This document shows positions 36,397 through 46,009 of a DNA stretch of 47,117 bases, piece after piece. The DNA comes from a virus. The notes under the pieces are model-generated. The model was not told the DNA's origin. It ran no database searches and saw only the letters and a list, made by a program, of their open reading frames with translations. The DNA is taken from positions 1-47,117 of the IMG/VR virus record IMGVR_UViG_3300029999_000008; one strand, given 5' to 3'. Position 1 is the stretch's first letter. Every line of letters starts with the position of its first letter. A program made the translations under genes and the position numbers.

Positions 36397-38907
36397 TTAC
36401 GGTCTACGAAATGCAGCATTTTCGTCTTCCTTAGTTTGTGATTTTGACTCTGGACGATTGTAGCGCGCCGTCGTAAAGAACTTCATCATCGCTTCTGCCA
36501 GTTTATCGGACAGGGACGACTTCTCGTACGCCTTCTGGCCCTTCGCGTTGCTTGTCTCCATGCCGCGACCGAGAGCGATGTCGCCAAACTCGCGCGCTAT
36601 ACCGTACGGCGGATAGATCGCCTGCGTGAAGCCGTCGAGCATCTCGGACAGCCCCGGATGATCCATCGAATACGCCATCTGAGCGATCGAGCCGAAGATA
36701 CCGGCACGCGACGGGCTGATGGCGTACTTGAGCGGATTCTTAGCCATAGAGGCGAGGTCACCGGCCGGTCCGCCGATGTCTAGCTTGTTAGCGTTCTTGT
36801 CGGTACGGTTGCGCTGAATGTCTTCTTGCACGCGATACACCGTCTCCAAGCGACCCGGATGTTGTGTCAGCGCCTTAGCACCAGCCTTCGGGATGATACC
36901 AAGACCGAACGATACGAACGGTCCGCCGAGCGCCATAAAGGTCTGCACGAAGGCGTTGTGGTTGCGATAGTCGCCTGCGGCGTCGTTGACAAGGTGGCCC
37001 TTGAGCAGCTCATCGGCCGCGCTCTTCGACGGCCCGAGGCGCTTGTCCAGGGTCTCCAGCAGGCCAGCGCGCCAGCTCTGCTCGACGTGCTGCGCGTGGC
37101 GGTTGAGTGCCGACGCCGGGCCGGTAACGTCATGTGTGTACGAGGCCGCCGCACCGATGTCATTCATGCGTTTGACGAGAGCCGGATCCAGGCCGTGTAC
37201 CGTATGCGCTAGTCCGCGCATGAAGGCTAATGGGCCTCCATTCAGGTACGTCAGCATACCGACGTTCCACAGAGCATGGGGATACGGTATGAGTTGCACA
37301 GCCTGCTTGCCGAGGTACCGCGTGATGCCGAGCACTTTATTGAGCCGCGGGTCCATTTGCACAGCAGCCTCCGGCTGATGCGGCACCTTGTCCCAGCTCG
37401 CTTGCACTCCCGGCTTGAAGTGTAGAGTCTGTTTAGACCTGTCAGCGATAGCTTTCTCCGTGATTTTCTTACGGAGGTCTCCGAAGAACGTAGCACGTTG
37501 CTCCGGGGACATGGCAGGGATGTTAACGGCTCGTGGACGCCCGATCATTGGTGCATAGTGATTCGTGTAACGATCGACGGACTTCTGCGTGTCCTTGACA
37601 ATCTCGCGGTCTTCGTGCGACCATCGGGCAGCTTTACCGGCCTCCGAGTTCTCTATCGCGAACCGGCGCATCTTATTTTCTTTGTCGAGATACGGGTCAA
37701 GGTCCGGCCGTGTCTTGAACAGCCACTGCATGCCGTCTTTGATGTCGGTCAGCTCCTTACTCATGGCCGGCAGATGTGCAAACGCCTGCCCGATTCCGGC
37801 AGCCTTCGCTGCCCCGTGCATAGCACGCAGTCCGACACCGATACCTTCACCAAGTTTGCCGACTGGCAGAAAGTTCAGCGGGTCCGTTGATGACTCAACC
37901 GTGAAGTCCTCGCCGCCGCCAATGAGCGCCTTAAGGTGTTTCTGGATGGGTTTCGGCGCATAATGTTCGATGAACATGTTGACCTGCTCGTGCGACGGCA
38001 TATGCGCGTCCTGTTCTAGATTAGCGTCAAGCTCCTTTTGCGCGGCAGCGGACGGGTTCCAGGCGTACTTTTTGACTTCCGCGACGGCATCGCCAAACGA
38101 CTTGTTGCGCTGCATGGCGTCAATGAAGCCGGCGGTACCACGCTCGGCCGTTCCGAGAGCCTCGAACGGGTGCGTTCGGATAAAGTTGAGCGCGTTGACG
38201 GCCTTGGCCTCGGCTCGTGCTAGCGGGTGCCCGGCGGGGAGCGTGCTTGCAGCAATTTGACCGGGGGTGCGACCCTTCGCGTACTGATCGGCGACCTTAG
38301 TCGCAACTTTAGTGAACCCGGGGGGCGGCGCCGGTATCGTACCGGCTTCGACAGGCTTCTCGCCTTGTGATTTTAGGCGGCTGTAATCCCCCAGGACGTT
38401 CCCGACGTACTTCTGCGTCTCTTCATATGGAGGAACGCCTCCATACTGCTGTACGGCCCCAGGGCCGGCGTTATACGCGGCCAGGACGAGCCGGTTGTCG
38501 CCCTTGAACTGCTTGGAGAGCTGAGCCAGGTACTTAGTGCCGGCGGCAATGTTTGCTTCGGGGCTTGTGATGTCAGCGTTCGGGCCCATGAGACTATGGA
38601 ACGTCGCTGGCTCAATCTGCATCAAGCCGTGGGCGCCAGTGGAGGAGGTTGCATTTGGATCGGCCGACGCATCCTCGCGGCCCATGACCGCACGCACGAG
38701 TGCCGGATCGACTCCGTTCGCCTGTGCGTACTTAAGAACTAACGGCATCAAGTTGTTCGGTGTAGCGCCGCCCCCCCCACTGGCCTGCGCATATCCGGCG
38801 GGCGGAGGAGGAATGTCCGAACCCCCGCCACCAGAATAACCTGAGGGCGGGGGAGGAGGAGCACTGCTGCTTCCGCTGTAGCCTGCGGGCGGCGGCGGGA
38901 TCGGCAC
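36397..38907 (-). CDS. internal virion/ejection protein with lytic transglycosylase domain
   Basis: 836 residues. Residues 1-50 hold Pro/Gly repeats (IPPPPAGYSG, IPPPPAGYAQ). Residues about 52-175 are an SLT domain: catalytic Glu78 in VMGRED, GLMQIEP (94-100), LAAYNAGPGAV. The long C-terminal part is helical (KEVTDIKDGMQWL-like; REDVQRNR-like). This is the architecture of podovirus ejection proteins (T7 gp16 type), which are injected and cut peptidoglycan on entry. Confidence 0.8.
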   Translation of the reverse strand: MPIPPPPAGYSGSSSAPPPPPSGYSGGGGSDIPPPPAGYAQASGGGGATPNNLMPLVLKYAQANGVDPALVRAVMGREDASADPNATSSTGAHGLMQIEPATFHSLMGPNADITSPEANIAAGTKYLAQLSKQFKGDNRLVLAAYNAGPGAVQQYGGVPPYEETQKYVGNVLGDYSRLKSQGEKPVEAGTIPAPPPGFTKVATKVADQYAKGRTPGQIAASTLPAGHPLARAEAKAVNALNFIRTHPFEALGTAERGTAGFIDAMQRNKSFGDAVAEVKKYAWNPSAAAQKELDANLEQDAHMPSHEQVNMFIEHYAPKPIQKHLKALIGGGEDFTVESSTDPLNFLPVGKLGEGIGVGLRAMHGAAKAAGIGQAFAHLPAMSKELTDIKDGMQWLFKTRPDLDPYLDKENKMRRFAIENSEAGKAARWSHEDREIVKDTQKSVDRYTNHYAPMIGRPRAVNIPAMSPEQRATFFGDLRKKITEKAIADRSKQTLHFKPGVQASWDKVPHQPEAAVQMDPRLNKVLGITRYLGKQAVQLIPYPHALWNVGMLTYLNGGPLAFMRGLAHTVHGLDPALVKRMNDIGAAASYTHDVTGPASALNRHAQHVEQSWRAGLLETLDKRLGPSKSAADELLKGHLVNDAAGDYRNHNAFVQTFMALGGPFVSFGLGIIPKAGAKALTQHPGRLETVYRVQEDIQRNRTDKNANKLDIGGPAGDLASMAKNPLKYAISPSRAGIFGSIAQMAYSMDHPGLSEMLDGFTQAIYPPYGIAREFGDIALGRGMETSNAKGQKAYEKSSLSDKLAEAMMKFFTTARYNRPESKSQTKEDENAAFRRP

Positions 38908-40118
38908 TACACGGCCTTACCGGATTTATCGCGCCAGGCGCCGTTGTAATACTTCACCGTGCCGGATGGGCCAGTGGAAGAGGGCGCGTTTGCGGGGGCG
39001 CCCTTGAAACTGCCGCCTCCGACGTTCGTAACAGTGACATCGCTCGCACCGGAACCGGCCTTGAGCGACTGTGAGTAGCCCATGTTCGAGATGAGATAGT
39101 TTTGCGCGCTGTCTGCTTCTGGCTGCATTTGGTTGATTTGGTCGTGTAGTGTCGATTGCTGCTGCAGCAGTGTCTGATACTGCGGGTTGTCGTCATCGTG
39201 CTGCGGGTCCTGGGCCATCTTCACGACCTGAGCGTCAACCGACGCCATTGTAGCCGATAGCCGCTGATAACCGGTAATGAGTGCCTTCGCGGACTCGACG
39301 CCCGCCGTGCCTCCGCGAGGCATCATCTTCTGGGCGGTAATAGAGCGCGACCGTGCCTCACTGGCCCGTGTTTCCGAGTCTTTCGCAACAACTGCAGCCT
39401 GCGCGTTAAGCTTATTCGAATAAGCCTGTAACTGCGCGGCTCGGGCTGTATCGACTGTTTTCCGACCGGCCAGCTCGTCGGCCTTCGCGCGTGCGAGTAT
39501 ACCATTCGCCTCCTCACGTTTCGCGGCGACCTCATCGACATTGATATAATGACCAGTCTTCGCCGCAATTTCAGCAATCTTCGCCCTCTGCTCGTCCGTG
39601 ACGATCGCGGGCGCATTAATCATGTCAGGCGTAACACCAGAATAGACGGACAGAGCAGCTTGGCGTTCTGCGCCCGGCTTTAGGCCCTGAATGCGCGCGA
39701 ACTCTTTTGGGTTCTTTGTCGCTAAGTCCTCTACAGCCGGTTTAACGATCGACGGATCAAGCGAGCCATCTGGCATGGTTGGTGCTTCGCCGCCTGTGAT
39801 CGTACGGTACGTGTCCGCGTAGTTTTTTGAGAACTCGGGGTCCTTCGTCCACTTGTCCGGATTTGATTTGAGAATGGTCTGGAGCGCGTTCAGACGCTGA
39901 GTAGCCTGATCGTATGACGCCTTCTGCTTTGCCGCGGCGACTTCGGTCTTCTGGCCCTCAAGCGCAAGCTGCTGACTCTCCATTGCTTGCTTGTACTGCG
40001 GAATGAGTCCGACTTGACCGAGCGCGCCAAGGATACCGCCCAGACCGCCAATGCCGCTGCCGGGCGCCGGAGCCCCGCCGGGGTAGTTCGGTAACGGAAG
40101 TCCAGGAAGTCCAGCCAT
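38907..40118 (-). CDS. internal virion protein, helical
   Basis: 403 residues. Gly/Pro-rich start, then long charged helices (YKQAMESQQLALEGQKTEVA; AKREEANGILARAKADELAG; LLQQQSTLHDQINQMQPEAD). Directly upstream of the transglycosylase ejection protein, it fits a T7 gp15-like ejection-channel protein by position and helix content. No catalytic motif. Confidence 0.6.
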   Translation of the reverse strand: MAGLPGLPLPNYPGGAPAPGSGIGGLGGILGALGQVGLIPQYKQAMESQQLALEGQKTEVAAAKQKASYDQATQRLNALQTILKSNPDKWTKDPEFSKNYADTYRTITGGEAPTMPDGSLDPSIVKPAVEDLATKNPKEFARIQGLKPGAERQAALSVYSGVTPDMINAPAIVTDEQRAKIAEIAAKTGHYINVDEVAAKREEANGILARAKADELAGRKTVDTARAAQLQAYSNKLNAQAAVVAKDSETRASEARSRSITAQKMMPRGGTAGVESAKALITGYQRLSATMASVDAQVVKMAQDPQHDDDNPQYQTLLQQQSTLHDQINQMQPEADSAQNYLISNMGYSQSLKAGSGASDVTVTNVGGGSFKGAPANAPSSTGPSGTVKYYNGAWRDKSGKAV

Positions 40119-41456
40119 CTAGTTCACCTTCAAGATCGACGTTGATTCCCACCCAGTAGACGCCATCTTCAGTAAGTCTTTCTTAACTGCCTCATAAGCA
40201 TCGGTCCGGTACTGGAGGTTTGGTATCCGGAGCTGCTCGTCGAGGTACTCGTATATTTTATCACACATGCGCTTGAGCGAGCGACCGCGCGTGCAGATCA
40301 CGCCGACGAACCCGTAGGGCTCGGCCGTCTGGAGCCCTTCGGGAGTCAATTTGACTCCCATCATTACGAAAAACTTATCCCATAGGCCGTCCGCACCGTA
40401 GATCGGCACGTCCAGACCTGCCTTGAGCTTGTCAACGTCGGCCTCTTCGGCAGGGTACGGCGGCACGGAGACCCGGACGGCCATGTAGCAGTGCGATCGG
40501 TTGAAATACTGCAACGTGTCGCCGCCGGTAGCCAGGGCGTGAATGAACTTGCTCAGACTGCGGATGCCCCGCTGGCTTGTCAGCTCGCTGTCGATACCGA
40601 GCCGCGGCGTCCACTCCAAGAACCAGGCTCCTCGGTGGTCCACGATCGCGTTGATATCGTACAGACCGGCCGGAGCCCTCAAGCGCATCAGGACGGCTGC
40701 CAGCTCGGTGTAGTGGCACTCCTTAGCGATGCGCGGCTCATCATTCTCGTAGAACCAAACGAGATTCAGGGAGCAGCCGGTAGCTGGCCCCTTGTCGTCG
40801 TTCATAAACTTCTTGTTTTCGAGCGTGGCCTGAACCGGAGATGCCCAGGTCGTGCCGTTGAACCAGCGGGCAGTGGAGAGCGGGACTCCGGCAATCTTCT
40901 CTTGCAGGATGCACGATACGCTGTCGCCCCATGTTCGTTGCGCGTACCCGAGAAACTCGATAACTTCCGCGGACGTCTTGCCGACAAAAGTTGCGTTGGA
41001 GCCGAGCTGCCGGTTTGGTTTCCAGGCCCAGCCGCCGTCACCGGCCTCTTGCTTCGGATTGGTCTGCAGGAACGCTATTGCGGCAGCTATAGTGGGAAAA
41101 GGCTGTGACGGCGGGAGCTTCATGCCGATCTTTGCGGCGATCTTCTCACCGAACTCACGGTCCTTTTCTAGCCGATCCATGAACGATCCGGAGTTGACTA
41201 CTCGGCAACCCGAGTTCCGCAGCTCGTCGGCGAGCTTACCGGCACCGCTCTGATCGAAAAAGAAAATAGTGTCGGGTTTCTGCTTACCCCACACTTTCCA
41301 GGTCTCGATACTGCCGGTGAGCGGAATCAGACCGCGGCCGACATCCTTAGCTTCCTTGGCTTTGTTGTAGACCAGAACTTCGCAGCCCTCATCTAATAGA
41401 CGACGAGCCCACGAGATGGCACACTGCCCGCCCTCAGTATAAAATGCAACACGCAT
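40119..41456 (-). CDS. PurD-like ATP-grasp ligase in the virion gene cluster
   Basis: 445 residues. N-terminal Rossmann-like part VAFYTEGGQCAISWARRLLD; ATP-grasp core with EKDREFGEKIAAKIGMKLPP, ILQEKIAGVPL (184-194), NDDKGPATGCS (219-229, like the DGDTGPNTGG of GAR synthetase PurD) and WFLEWTPRLG (278-287, Glu281 as metal ligand). Such enzymes join an amine and a carboxylate via an acyl-phosphate. In purine synthesis PurD acts on phosphoribosylamine, but no other purine genes are here and the gene sits among ejection proteins, so a peptide or cell-wall modification is more likely. Substrate unknown. Confidence 0.8.
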   Translation of the reverse strand: MRVAFYTEGGQCAISWARRLLDEGCEVLVYNKAKEAKDVGRGLIPLTGSIETWKVWGKQKPDTIFFFDQSGAGKLADELRNSGCRVVNSGSFMDRLEKDREFGEKIAAKIGMKLPPSQPFPTIAAAIAFLQTNPKQEAGDGGWAWKPNRQLGSNATFVGKTSAEVIEFLGYAQRTWGDSVSCILQEKIAGVPLSTARWFNGTTWASPVQATLENKKFMNDDKGPATGCSLNLVWFYENDEPRIAKECHYTELAAVLMRLRAPAGLYDINAIVDHRGAWFLEWTPRLGIDSELTSQRGIRSLSKFIHALATGGDTLQYFNRSHCYMAVRVSVPPYPAEEADVDKLKAGLDVPIYGADGLWDKFFVMMGVKLTPEGLQTAEPYGFVGVICTRGRSLKRMCDKIYEYLDEQLRIPNLQYRTDAYEAVKKDLLKMASTGWESTSILKVN

Positions 41457-42616
41457 TACGCGATTGGTGGCGGCGAGAAGTCAGAGATTTGCCCATATTG
41501 CGGGGTACCGCCTGTGGCCGCCGTTGCGAATGACGTATCGTAGCCGCCGGGCGGCGCCGTATACGAAGGCGTAGACGAGCCGCCTCCGTTAAAAGCGTTT
41601 AAGAAGCTAGTGATTGAGTTTCCGGCCAGGCTAGACGCATTAGATCCGGCGTTACTTGCGATCGTGCCCTCGTTGGCCGCAAGGTTGTTTCCAGCCGCGA
41701 CTCCCGGCACAAGTGTGCTGCGCCCCTGATTTAGAAAGTTCATCACTTGATCTATGATGTTCTGCGATGACGTAGACGACGTGCCGATGTTACCGAGCTG
41801 CTGCTGATTGACGCCTTGACCGGCTGTCGAGGCCGTGTTTAGGTTGCCCAGCGTGGCCGTGTTAAGGCCGAACGCACTCTGCAGGGCATCCATGATCTGA
41901 GACGTTTGCTGCGTATCCAGGTTCTGAGCAGTAGACGCGACACCTTGTGCGCCGGTATTCGCAAACTGTTGAGACTGACCGGCCAGGTTACCCGCGAGGT
42001 TGGTTTTCTGTTGTAGCAGCGTATTAAAGTCAGCCTGCTGAGCAGCATTTACATTCTGCCCCGGTTGTGCGTTTGCGGCAGTATTAGCAATGGCCTGATT
42101 GTAGCCTTGTTGAAGTTGATCCTGTGCGTTTTGAGCAAACTGCGGATTGATGCCATTTTGCTGCTCGTTGCTGTAAAATGCAGACAAGCCGGGCGTAGCG
42201 GCAGCAAGATTGGTTCCACCTGTGTTATTCAGCGTGTTAACGTCACCGGCGCCAATTTGACCAAACGAAGTACCGCTCGGATTTGACGCGTATTGCGTGA
42301 GAGCTTGTGTGAGCTGATCCGCATTGATGCCGGTAATCTGTGACAGCATGGCCGGATCAATGCCAGCCTGTTGAAACATGGAGGCTAGGCTGTTCTCCTG
42401 CGAACCTGCTCCGCCTGCTGCTGATGTGAGGGCGGAAGACGTCGGCCCAAGGGCCGGACTATACGACTGGTTATATTGATTCAGCAGCGTCTGGAGAGCC
42501 TGCATGTCCTGGTTATTAACGGCAGCCTGTGAATTGGCGGCCGTTTGAGCAGCAGCACCCTGCTGAATTGCGCCAACGCCGCTCGCGGTTCCGCCAATGA
42601 TATCGCCTAGTGACAT
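41456..42616 (-). CDS. Gln/Asn/Ala-rich internal virion protein
   Basis: 386 residues. Low complexity and helical: GAIQQGAAAQTAANSQAAVN at the start, many Q/N/A/G/S, C-terminal STPSYTAPPGG. Resembles T7 gp14-like ejection proteins in composition and place (first of the internal virion proteins). Stop overlaps the ATP-grasp start. Confidence 0.6.
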   Translation of the reverse strand: MSLGDIIGGTASGVGAIQQGAAAQTAANSQAAVNNQDMQALQTLLNQYNQSYSPALGPTSSALTSAAGGAGSQENSLASMFQQAGIDPAMLSQITGINADQLTQALTQYASNPSGTSFGQIGAGDVNTLNNTGGTNLAAATPGLSAFYSNEQQNGINPQFAQNAQDQLQQGYNQAIANTAANAQPGQNVNAAQQADFNTLLQQKTNLAGNLAGQSQQFANTGAQGVASTAQNLDTQQTSQIMDALQSAFGLNTATLGNLNTASTAGQGVNQQQLGNIGTSSTSSQNIIDQVMNFLNQGRSTLVPGVAAGNNLAANEGTIASNAGSNASSLAGNSITSFLNAFNGGGSSTPSYTAPPGGYDTSFATAATGGTPQYGQISDFSPPPIA

Positions 42617-43029
42617 ACTAACTCCCGTGCGGGACGATAGGCATACATTGAATTGTCTCCCGCGTTATACAATTCAAATCCGTGGCGTTCTGCCCACTTA
42701 AGCATACGGTAGTTCCAAAGAACAATGCGTCCACAGATCTGCTCCGGCATTTTATTAATAATCTGCGACAACGCGTAAATCGCGCGCTTACCCGCAAATG
42801 TAGGCTTACCGTGCCAGTCGGTTTCACAGTAGAAACCGTTAATGAAGAACCTCTTCTCGCTAGTCGCCCGGATTCCGAGTACGCCAATTATGTCTTCCCG
42901 GTCCCGAACGCCGATCCATGTAGCAGCATGATTCTCAACTGTGTTCGTCAGGACGCCCCACAGTTGCTCGTTGGCGCGAATAAACGGCTCCGCGGTCGCG
43001 TAATCAACAATCGTCAGATGCGGACGCAC
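42607..43029 (-). CDS. GNAT-type acyltransferase-like protein
   Basis: 140 residues, small for GNAT. VRDREDIIGVLGIR (strands 2-4), then RFFINGFYCETDW, a helix KRAIYALSQIINKM, and the typical end NYRMLKWAERHGFELYNA. The usual acetyl-CoA loop (Q/R-x-x-G-x-G/A) is not clearly visible, so it may use another acyl donor or be inactive. Only one virion gene separates it from the ATP-grasp gene, which suggests a joint modification pathway. Confidence 0.65.
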   Translation of the reverse strand: MRPHLTIVDYATAEPFIRANEQLWGVLTNTVENHAATWIGVRDREDIIGVLGIRATSEKRFFINGFYCETDWHGKPTFAGKRAIYALSQIINKMPEQICGRIVLWNYRMLKWAERHGFELYNAGDNSMYAYRPARELVCH

Positions 43030-43469
43030 TAGCGCGGACCTACGCCCAGTTGCTTCAGGAGCTGCTGAAGCTGCCCCGCTGGCTGAGGTTGCTGCTGTGC
43101 TTGCCCTTGTGGCTGTTGCTGCTGCTTTTGCGCTTGTGCCTGTTGAAGCATTTGCATGAGCAAGCCCATTAGCGCCTGGGGCGACTGTTGTCCGACCTGG
43201 GTCGCGCTGTCGCTTACAGGCGGCGACTGACCGGCTCCGCCCTGCTTGAGAGACGTAAGAAAAGCCAGGAGGGAGGCTGGGTTCATTTGTGCTTGCGGAG
43301 CGGGCTGCTGCCCAGGCTGGCCCTGCGGCTGCCCTCCCGGCTGACCTTGGGGTTGACCACCCTGCTGTCCGCCCTGCATTTTTTGCATGAGCATCTGGAG
43401 GAGCTGCATGAGTTGGGGCGGCATTTGTCCACCCTGAGGCTGTCCCTGCGTTTGACCCATACCTGCCAT
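43029..43469 (-). CDS. Gln/Gly/Pro-rich low-complexity protein
   Basis: 146 residues: repeats of QGQPGGQPQ type, helical QLMQLLQMLMQKM and LMGLLMQMLQQAQAQKQ blocks, and QLLKQLGVGPR end. Probably disordered with short hydrophobic helices, as in some virion or ejection proteins. Overlaps GNAT start by one base. Confidence 0.55.
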   Translation of the reverse strand: MAGMGQTQGQPQGGQMPPQLMQLLQMLMQKMQGGQQGGQPQGQPGGQPQGQPGQQPAPQAQMNPASLLAFLTSLKQGGAGQSPPVSDSATQVGQQSPQALMGLLMQMLQQAQAQKQQQQPQGQAQQQPQPAGQLQQLLKQLGVGPR

Positions 43470-43634
43470 CTAGAGTCTCGCCTTTCTCAGCTTCGGAGCC
43501 ATTTTACCGATGTATCCTTGCCCTGCACCGGCATAACCGTATAAGGACTTCACAATCTTCGAGGGATCGGGAAGTTCCGGAAGCTCACGCGCCCCATACG
43601 GGTCCGGCAGGGAGGGTAACAGCGGCATCTTCAT
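43470..43634 (-). CDS. 54-residue basic protein
   Basis: Short gene filling the gap between two late genes; its stop TAG is directly followed by the next ATG. Sequence PLLPSLPDPYGARELPELPD then SLYGYAGAGQGYIGKMAPKL and KARL, Pro-rich then basic. GGGATG precedes the first ATG; the second ATG two codons later is the alternative start. Unknown. Confidence 0.5.
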   Translation of the reverse strand: MKMPLLPSLPDPYGARELPELPDPSKIVKSLYGYAGAGQGYIGKMAPKLRKARL

Positions 43635-43649
43635 CCCACAAGTATAGCA

Positions 43650-44195
43650 TTAAGCGGACGCCAGGTACAGAACCGCCCATACGTAGCCGGACACGATCGC
43701 GTCTGTCAAGGTCCCAAAGTTCGTCGCTGAGACGTCAATTACCGCCTGGAACGTCCGGAACTTGCCTGAGCCGAGGAAGGGCCCCGGTAAATAGATGTTG
43801 TCAGTCGTGATAGCCTGCGCGTCCGCAGTCACGTTAGCCAGGGTGTCACCGGGGATAGCGAGGCCCTGCACGCCGACGATCATTATGAGGCGGCTGCCGG
43901 ACAGGATCGAGAGCGGGTCGGTTTGCGTGTTCTGAGCGTTAATCGAACTCGTTGAGTTGTTCCGTACCGGCAGTGCGGGGAATGCGACTGTAACCTCCGC
44001 AGTCACGAGCCCCGCGCCATTCAGCGTGAACGAGAACGGCTGGGCATCTACACCAAGCAGATACGTTGGCTGGTCAATCGGCAAATTATATACCGGAAGC
44101 GACTGCTGCGGAGCCGCAGGCGTGATGCCCTCTGTCACCGTGTACTGAGGCGACACGAACGCGATGGCTGGGGCGGCTGAGCCTGGAATAGCCAT
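43650..44195 (-). CDS. small beta-rich virion protein
   Basis: 181 residues, beta-rich (FSFTLNGAGLVTAEVTVAFP; LSILSGSRLIMIVGVQGLAI; IVSGYVWAVLYLASA at the end). Immediately after the nozzle gene, possibly a tail or fibre component. No family recognised. Confidence 0.55.
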   Translation of the reverse strand: MAIPGSAAPAIAFVSPQYTVTEGITPAAPQQSLPVYNLPIDQPTYLLGVDAQPFSFTLNGAGLVTAEVTVAFPALPVRNNSTSSINAQNTQTDPLSILSGSRLIMIVGVQGLAIPGDTLANVTADAQAITTDNIYLPGPFLGSGKFRTFQAVIDVSATNFGTLTDAIVSGYVWAVLYLASA

Positions 44196-46009
44196 TAGCC
44201 TTGTGACACCATTAAACGTTTGACCTTGCCGACGACTCCGACTTTATTGACAATTGTGCGCTGCATTGTAAACAGACGGATAGTCACTTGAACTTCGTTG
44301 CCCATGAGAGTCTTCGGTAGCCGTACCAGGTAGCGGTTCGCGCGCGTGAACTGCGTCGGATCGCTGAAGAGACTAACGTCAACATCATAGAACGCTTCTT
44401 CATCGCCTGGATTCACAACTACGCGTACCGCGGCCTTCTGACCAGCTTGCGACGGAGCCTCGACGATTACAGCCTCATAGTCCTTGGTGGCCTTTGTATT
44501 TGGAGCATCAGTGATGCGTGTCGTCAGGTACGAGTTCATAGTATTGCCGAGATCAAGCGGAGAGTTGAACCACTGATCTATTTCGCCGACCGACTGCGGG
44601 TTAGACGCGATGACGTTGACCGGATCTTCCGGGTCAAACAGCACCTGCGTGCAAGACCAGCCAAGACGGAACCACTGGCTTGTACGAGTGTCCCAGAAGT
44701 ACGTTTTCAGCACGGTCGGGAACGACAGGAAGTACATGTTATCCTGCCAGAAGCCGACACTCTGACTCATGTCGTTATCGTCAAATCCATCAAGCACTGA
44801 CTTGATGTTGCTCTGCTGGTACTGACCGTCGGATATTTTAACCGGCGTCAGACCGTTATGAAGGAATACGCCTTCTCGCGACTCCCACGCGCCGATGCCG
44901 TACGCAGAGGCAATGGAGCGCGATGATATACAGCCGATCTGACCTCCCGGTACAGCTTGGAACGTAGCTGCATCCGTACCGATGATCGTCCAGTAACTCT
45001 TGTTTTTCAGACAAACCAAGTTTGTTCCGATCGGCAGCAGTCCGACGCCATCGTCCCCGAAGCTGTTCTCTTGACACGATAACGTGCTTGTGTCTGAGTT
45101 GAACCCCCAAGGTTCGTTTACGTTACTAAACCAAACGGTTGAGTGTGCCCCCGGCAAGTTGAAGCCCCAAATTAGGTTATAGTACGCTACGATGTACTTG
45201 AACGGCGGAGGAGGATCACGGAAGACAACGAGCAACTGACCGTCTAGGGCTGCATCCGCCTGCGTATCGGTGTACGTTGTCGTTACATTGTCCGGTATAA
45301 TCGCAACCAGGAGCCACTCTCCCAGGCTGCCGCCGAGTCTATATATATTACGCTGTGTGACTTGCGGATCAGGCGAGATCGGTATACCTGTCAGAGTAAC
45401 ACCGTTGCTAATCGGTACCGTAATTGGTAGAGAGACAGTGCCCTGAGACGATTCCTGCACTGCGTTGCCAAACGTGATGCAGTAATAATAGACTCCGGGG
45501 CCCATAGCACCAGCGCCGCTTAGCGTCAGGATCGGCGCTGTAGCGGGTTTAACGATGCCCCAGTACGTTACAGTGAACGTAATGTCAATTTTCAGTGGTA
45601 TATCGACACCGTTCGTGAGAAACAGCCACTGACCGGCACTTGCGAAAACAGTCTGCTGATTAGGAGTCAATCCAACCGGCGTCACAAGGGGAGCTGGAAC
45701 GCCCCCCGCAACGGCCTGATATAGTTTCCCGACCCCAGCAACAGTAACCGCGAACACGTAGTGATCGACACCCGCGACTGTAATCTTTCCTATACCATCT
45801 GGCTGCGAAGGTAAGGGCGCGGCCAGGAAAACAGTACGTCCCTCGGCGGTATAGTAACCGCCGTACCCGGCATTTGGTACGAAGTTCTCGCCATCAACGA
45901 AGTTAGTCGGCGACACGTAATATGGCGAAGTAGTCGTGTCCAGACCGCCGAAGGGTCCAACGGTTAGCAGGTCCTCGTAGTAGTCATTAGTTTGCTGGTT
46001 GGAGCGCAT
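44195..46009 (-). CDS. tail nozzle/DNA-stabilising protein (putative)
   Basis: 604 residues. Start motif VGPFGGLDTTTSPYYVSPTN and later PPFKYIVAYYNLIWGFNLPG, WFSNVNEPWGFN, VCLKNKSYWTIIGTDAAT and GREGVFLHNG-like blades resemble the beta-propeller nozzle proteins of podoviruses (P22 gp10/SU10 nozzle type) that close the tail below the adaptor. Its place two genes from the adaptor across the genome joint supports this. The family call is by pattern. Confidence 0.65.
   Translation of the reverse strand: MRSNQQTNDYYEDLLTVGPFGGLDTTTSPYYVSPTNFVDGENFVPNAGYGGYYTAEGRTVFLAAPLPSQPDGIGKITVAGVDHYVFAVTVAGVGKLYQAVAGGVPAPLVTPVGLTPNQQTVFASAGQWLFLTNGVDIPLKIDITFTVTYWGIVKPATAPILTLSGAGAMGPGVYYYCITFGNAVQESSQGTVSLPITVPISNGVTLTGIPISPDPQVTQRNIYRLGGSLGEWLLVAIIPDNVTTTYTDTQADAALDGQLLVVFRDPPPPFKYIVAYYNLIWGFNLPGAHSTVWFSNVNEPWGFNSDTSTLSCQENSFGDDGVGLLPIGTNLVCLKNKSYWTIIGTDAATFQAVPGGQIGCISSRSIASAYGIGAWESREGVFLHNGLTPVKISDGQYQQSNIKSVLDGFDDNDMSQSVGFWQDNMYFLSFPTVLKTYFWDTRTSQWFRLGWSCTQVLFDPEDPVNVIASNPQSVGEIDQWFNSPLDLGNTMNSYLTTRITDAPNTKATKDYEAVIVEAPSQAGQKAAVRVVVNPGDEEAFYDVDVSLFSDPTQFTRANRYLVRLPKTLMGNEVQVTIRLFTMQRTIVNKVGVVGKVKRLMVSQG

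Noticed and set aside
40119-41456. Purine synthesis enzyme for the host pathway
   Set aside because: Although PurD-like, it has no other purine genes nearby, sits between ejection-protein genes and its substrate region differs from PurD; an assignment as GAR synthetase is not supported.
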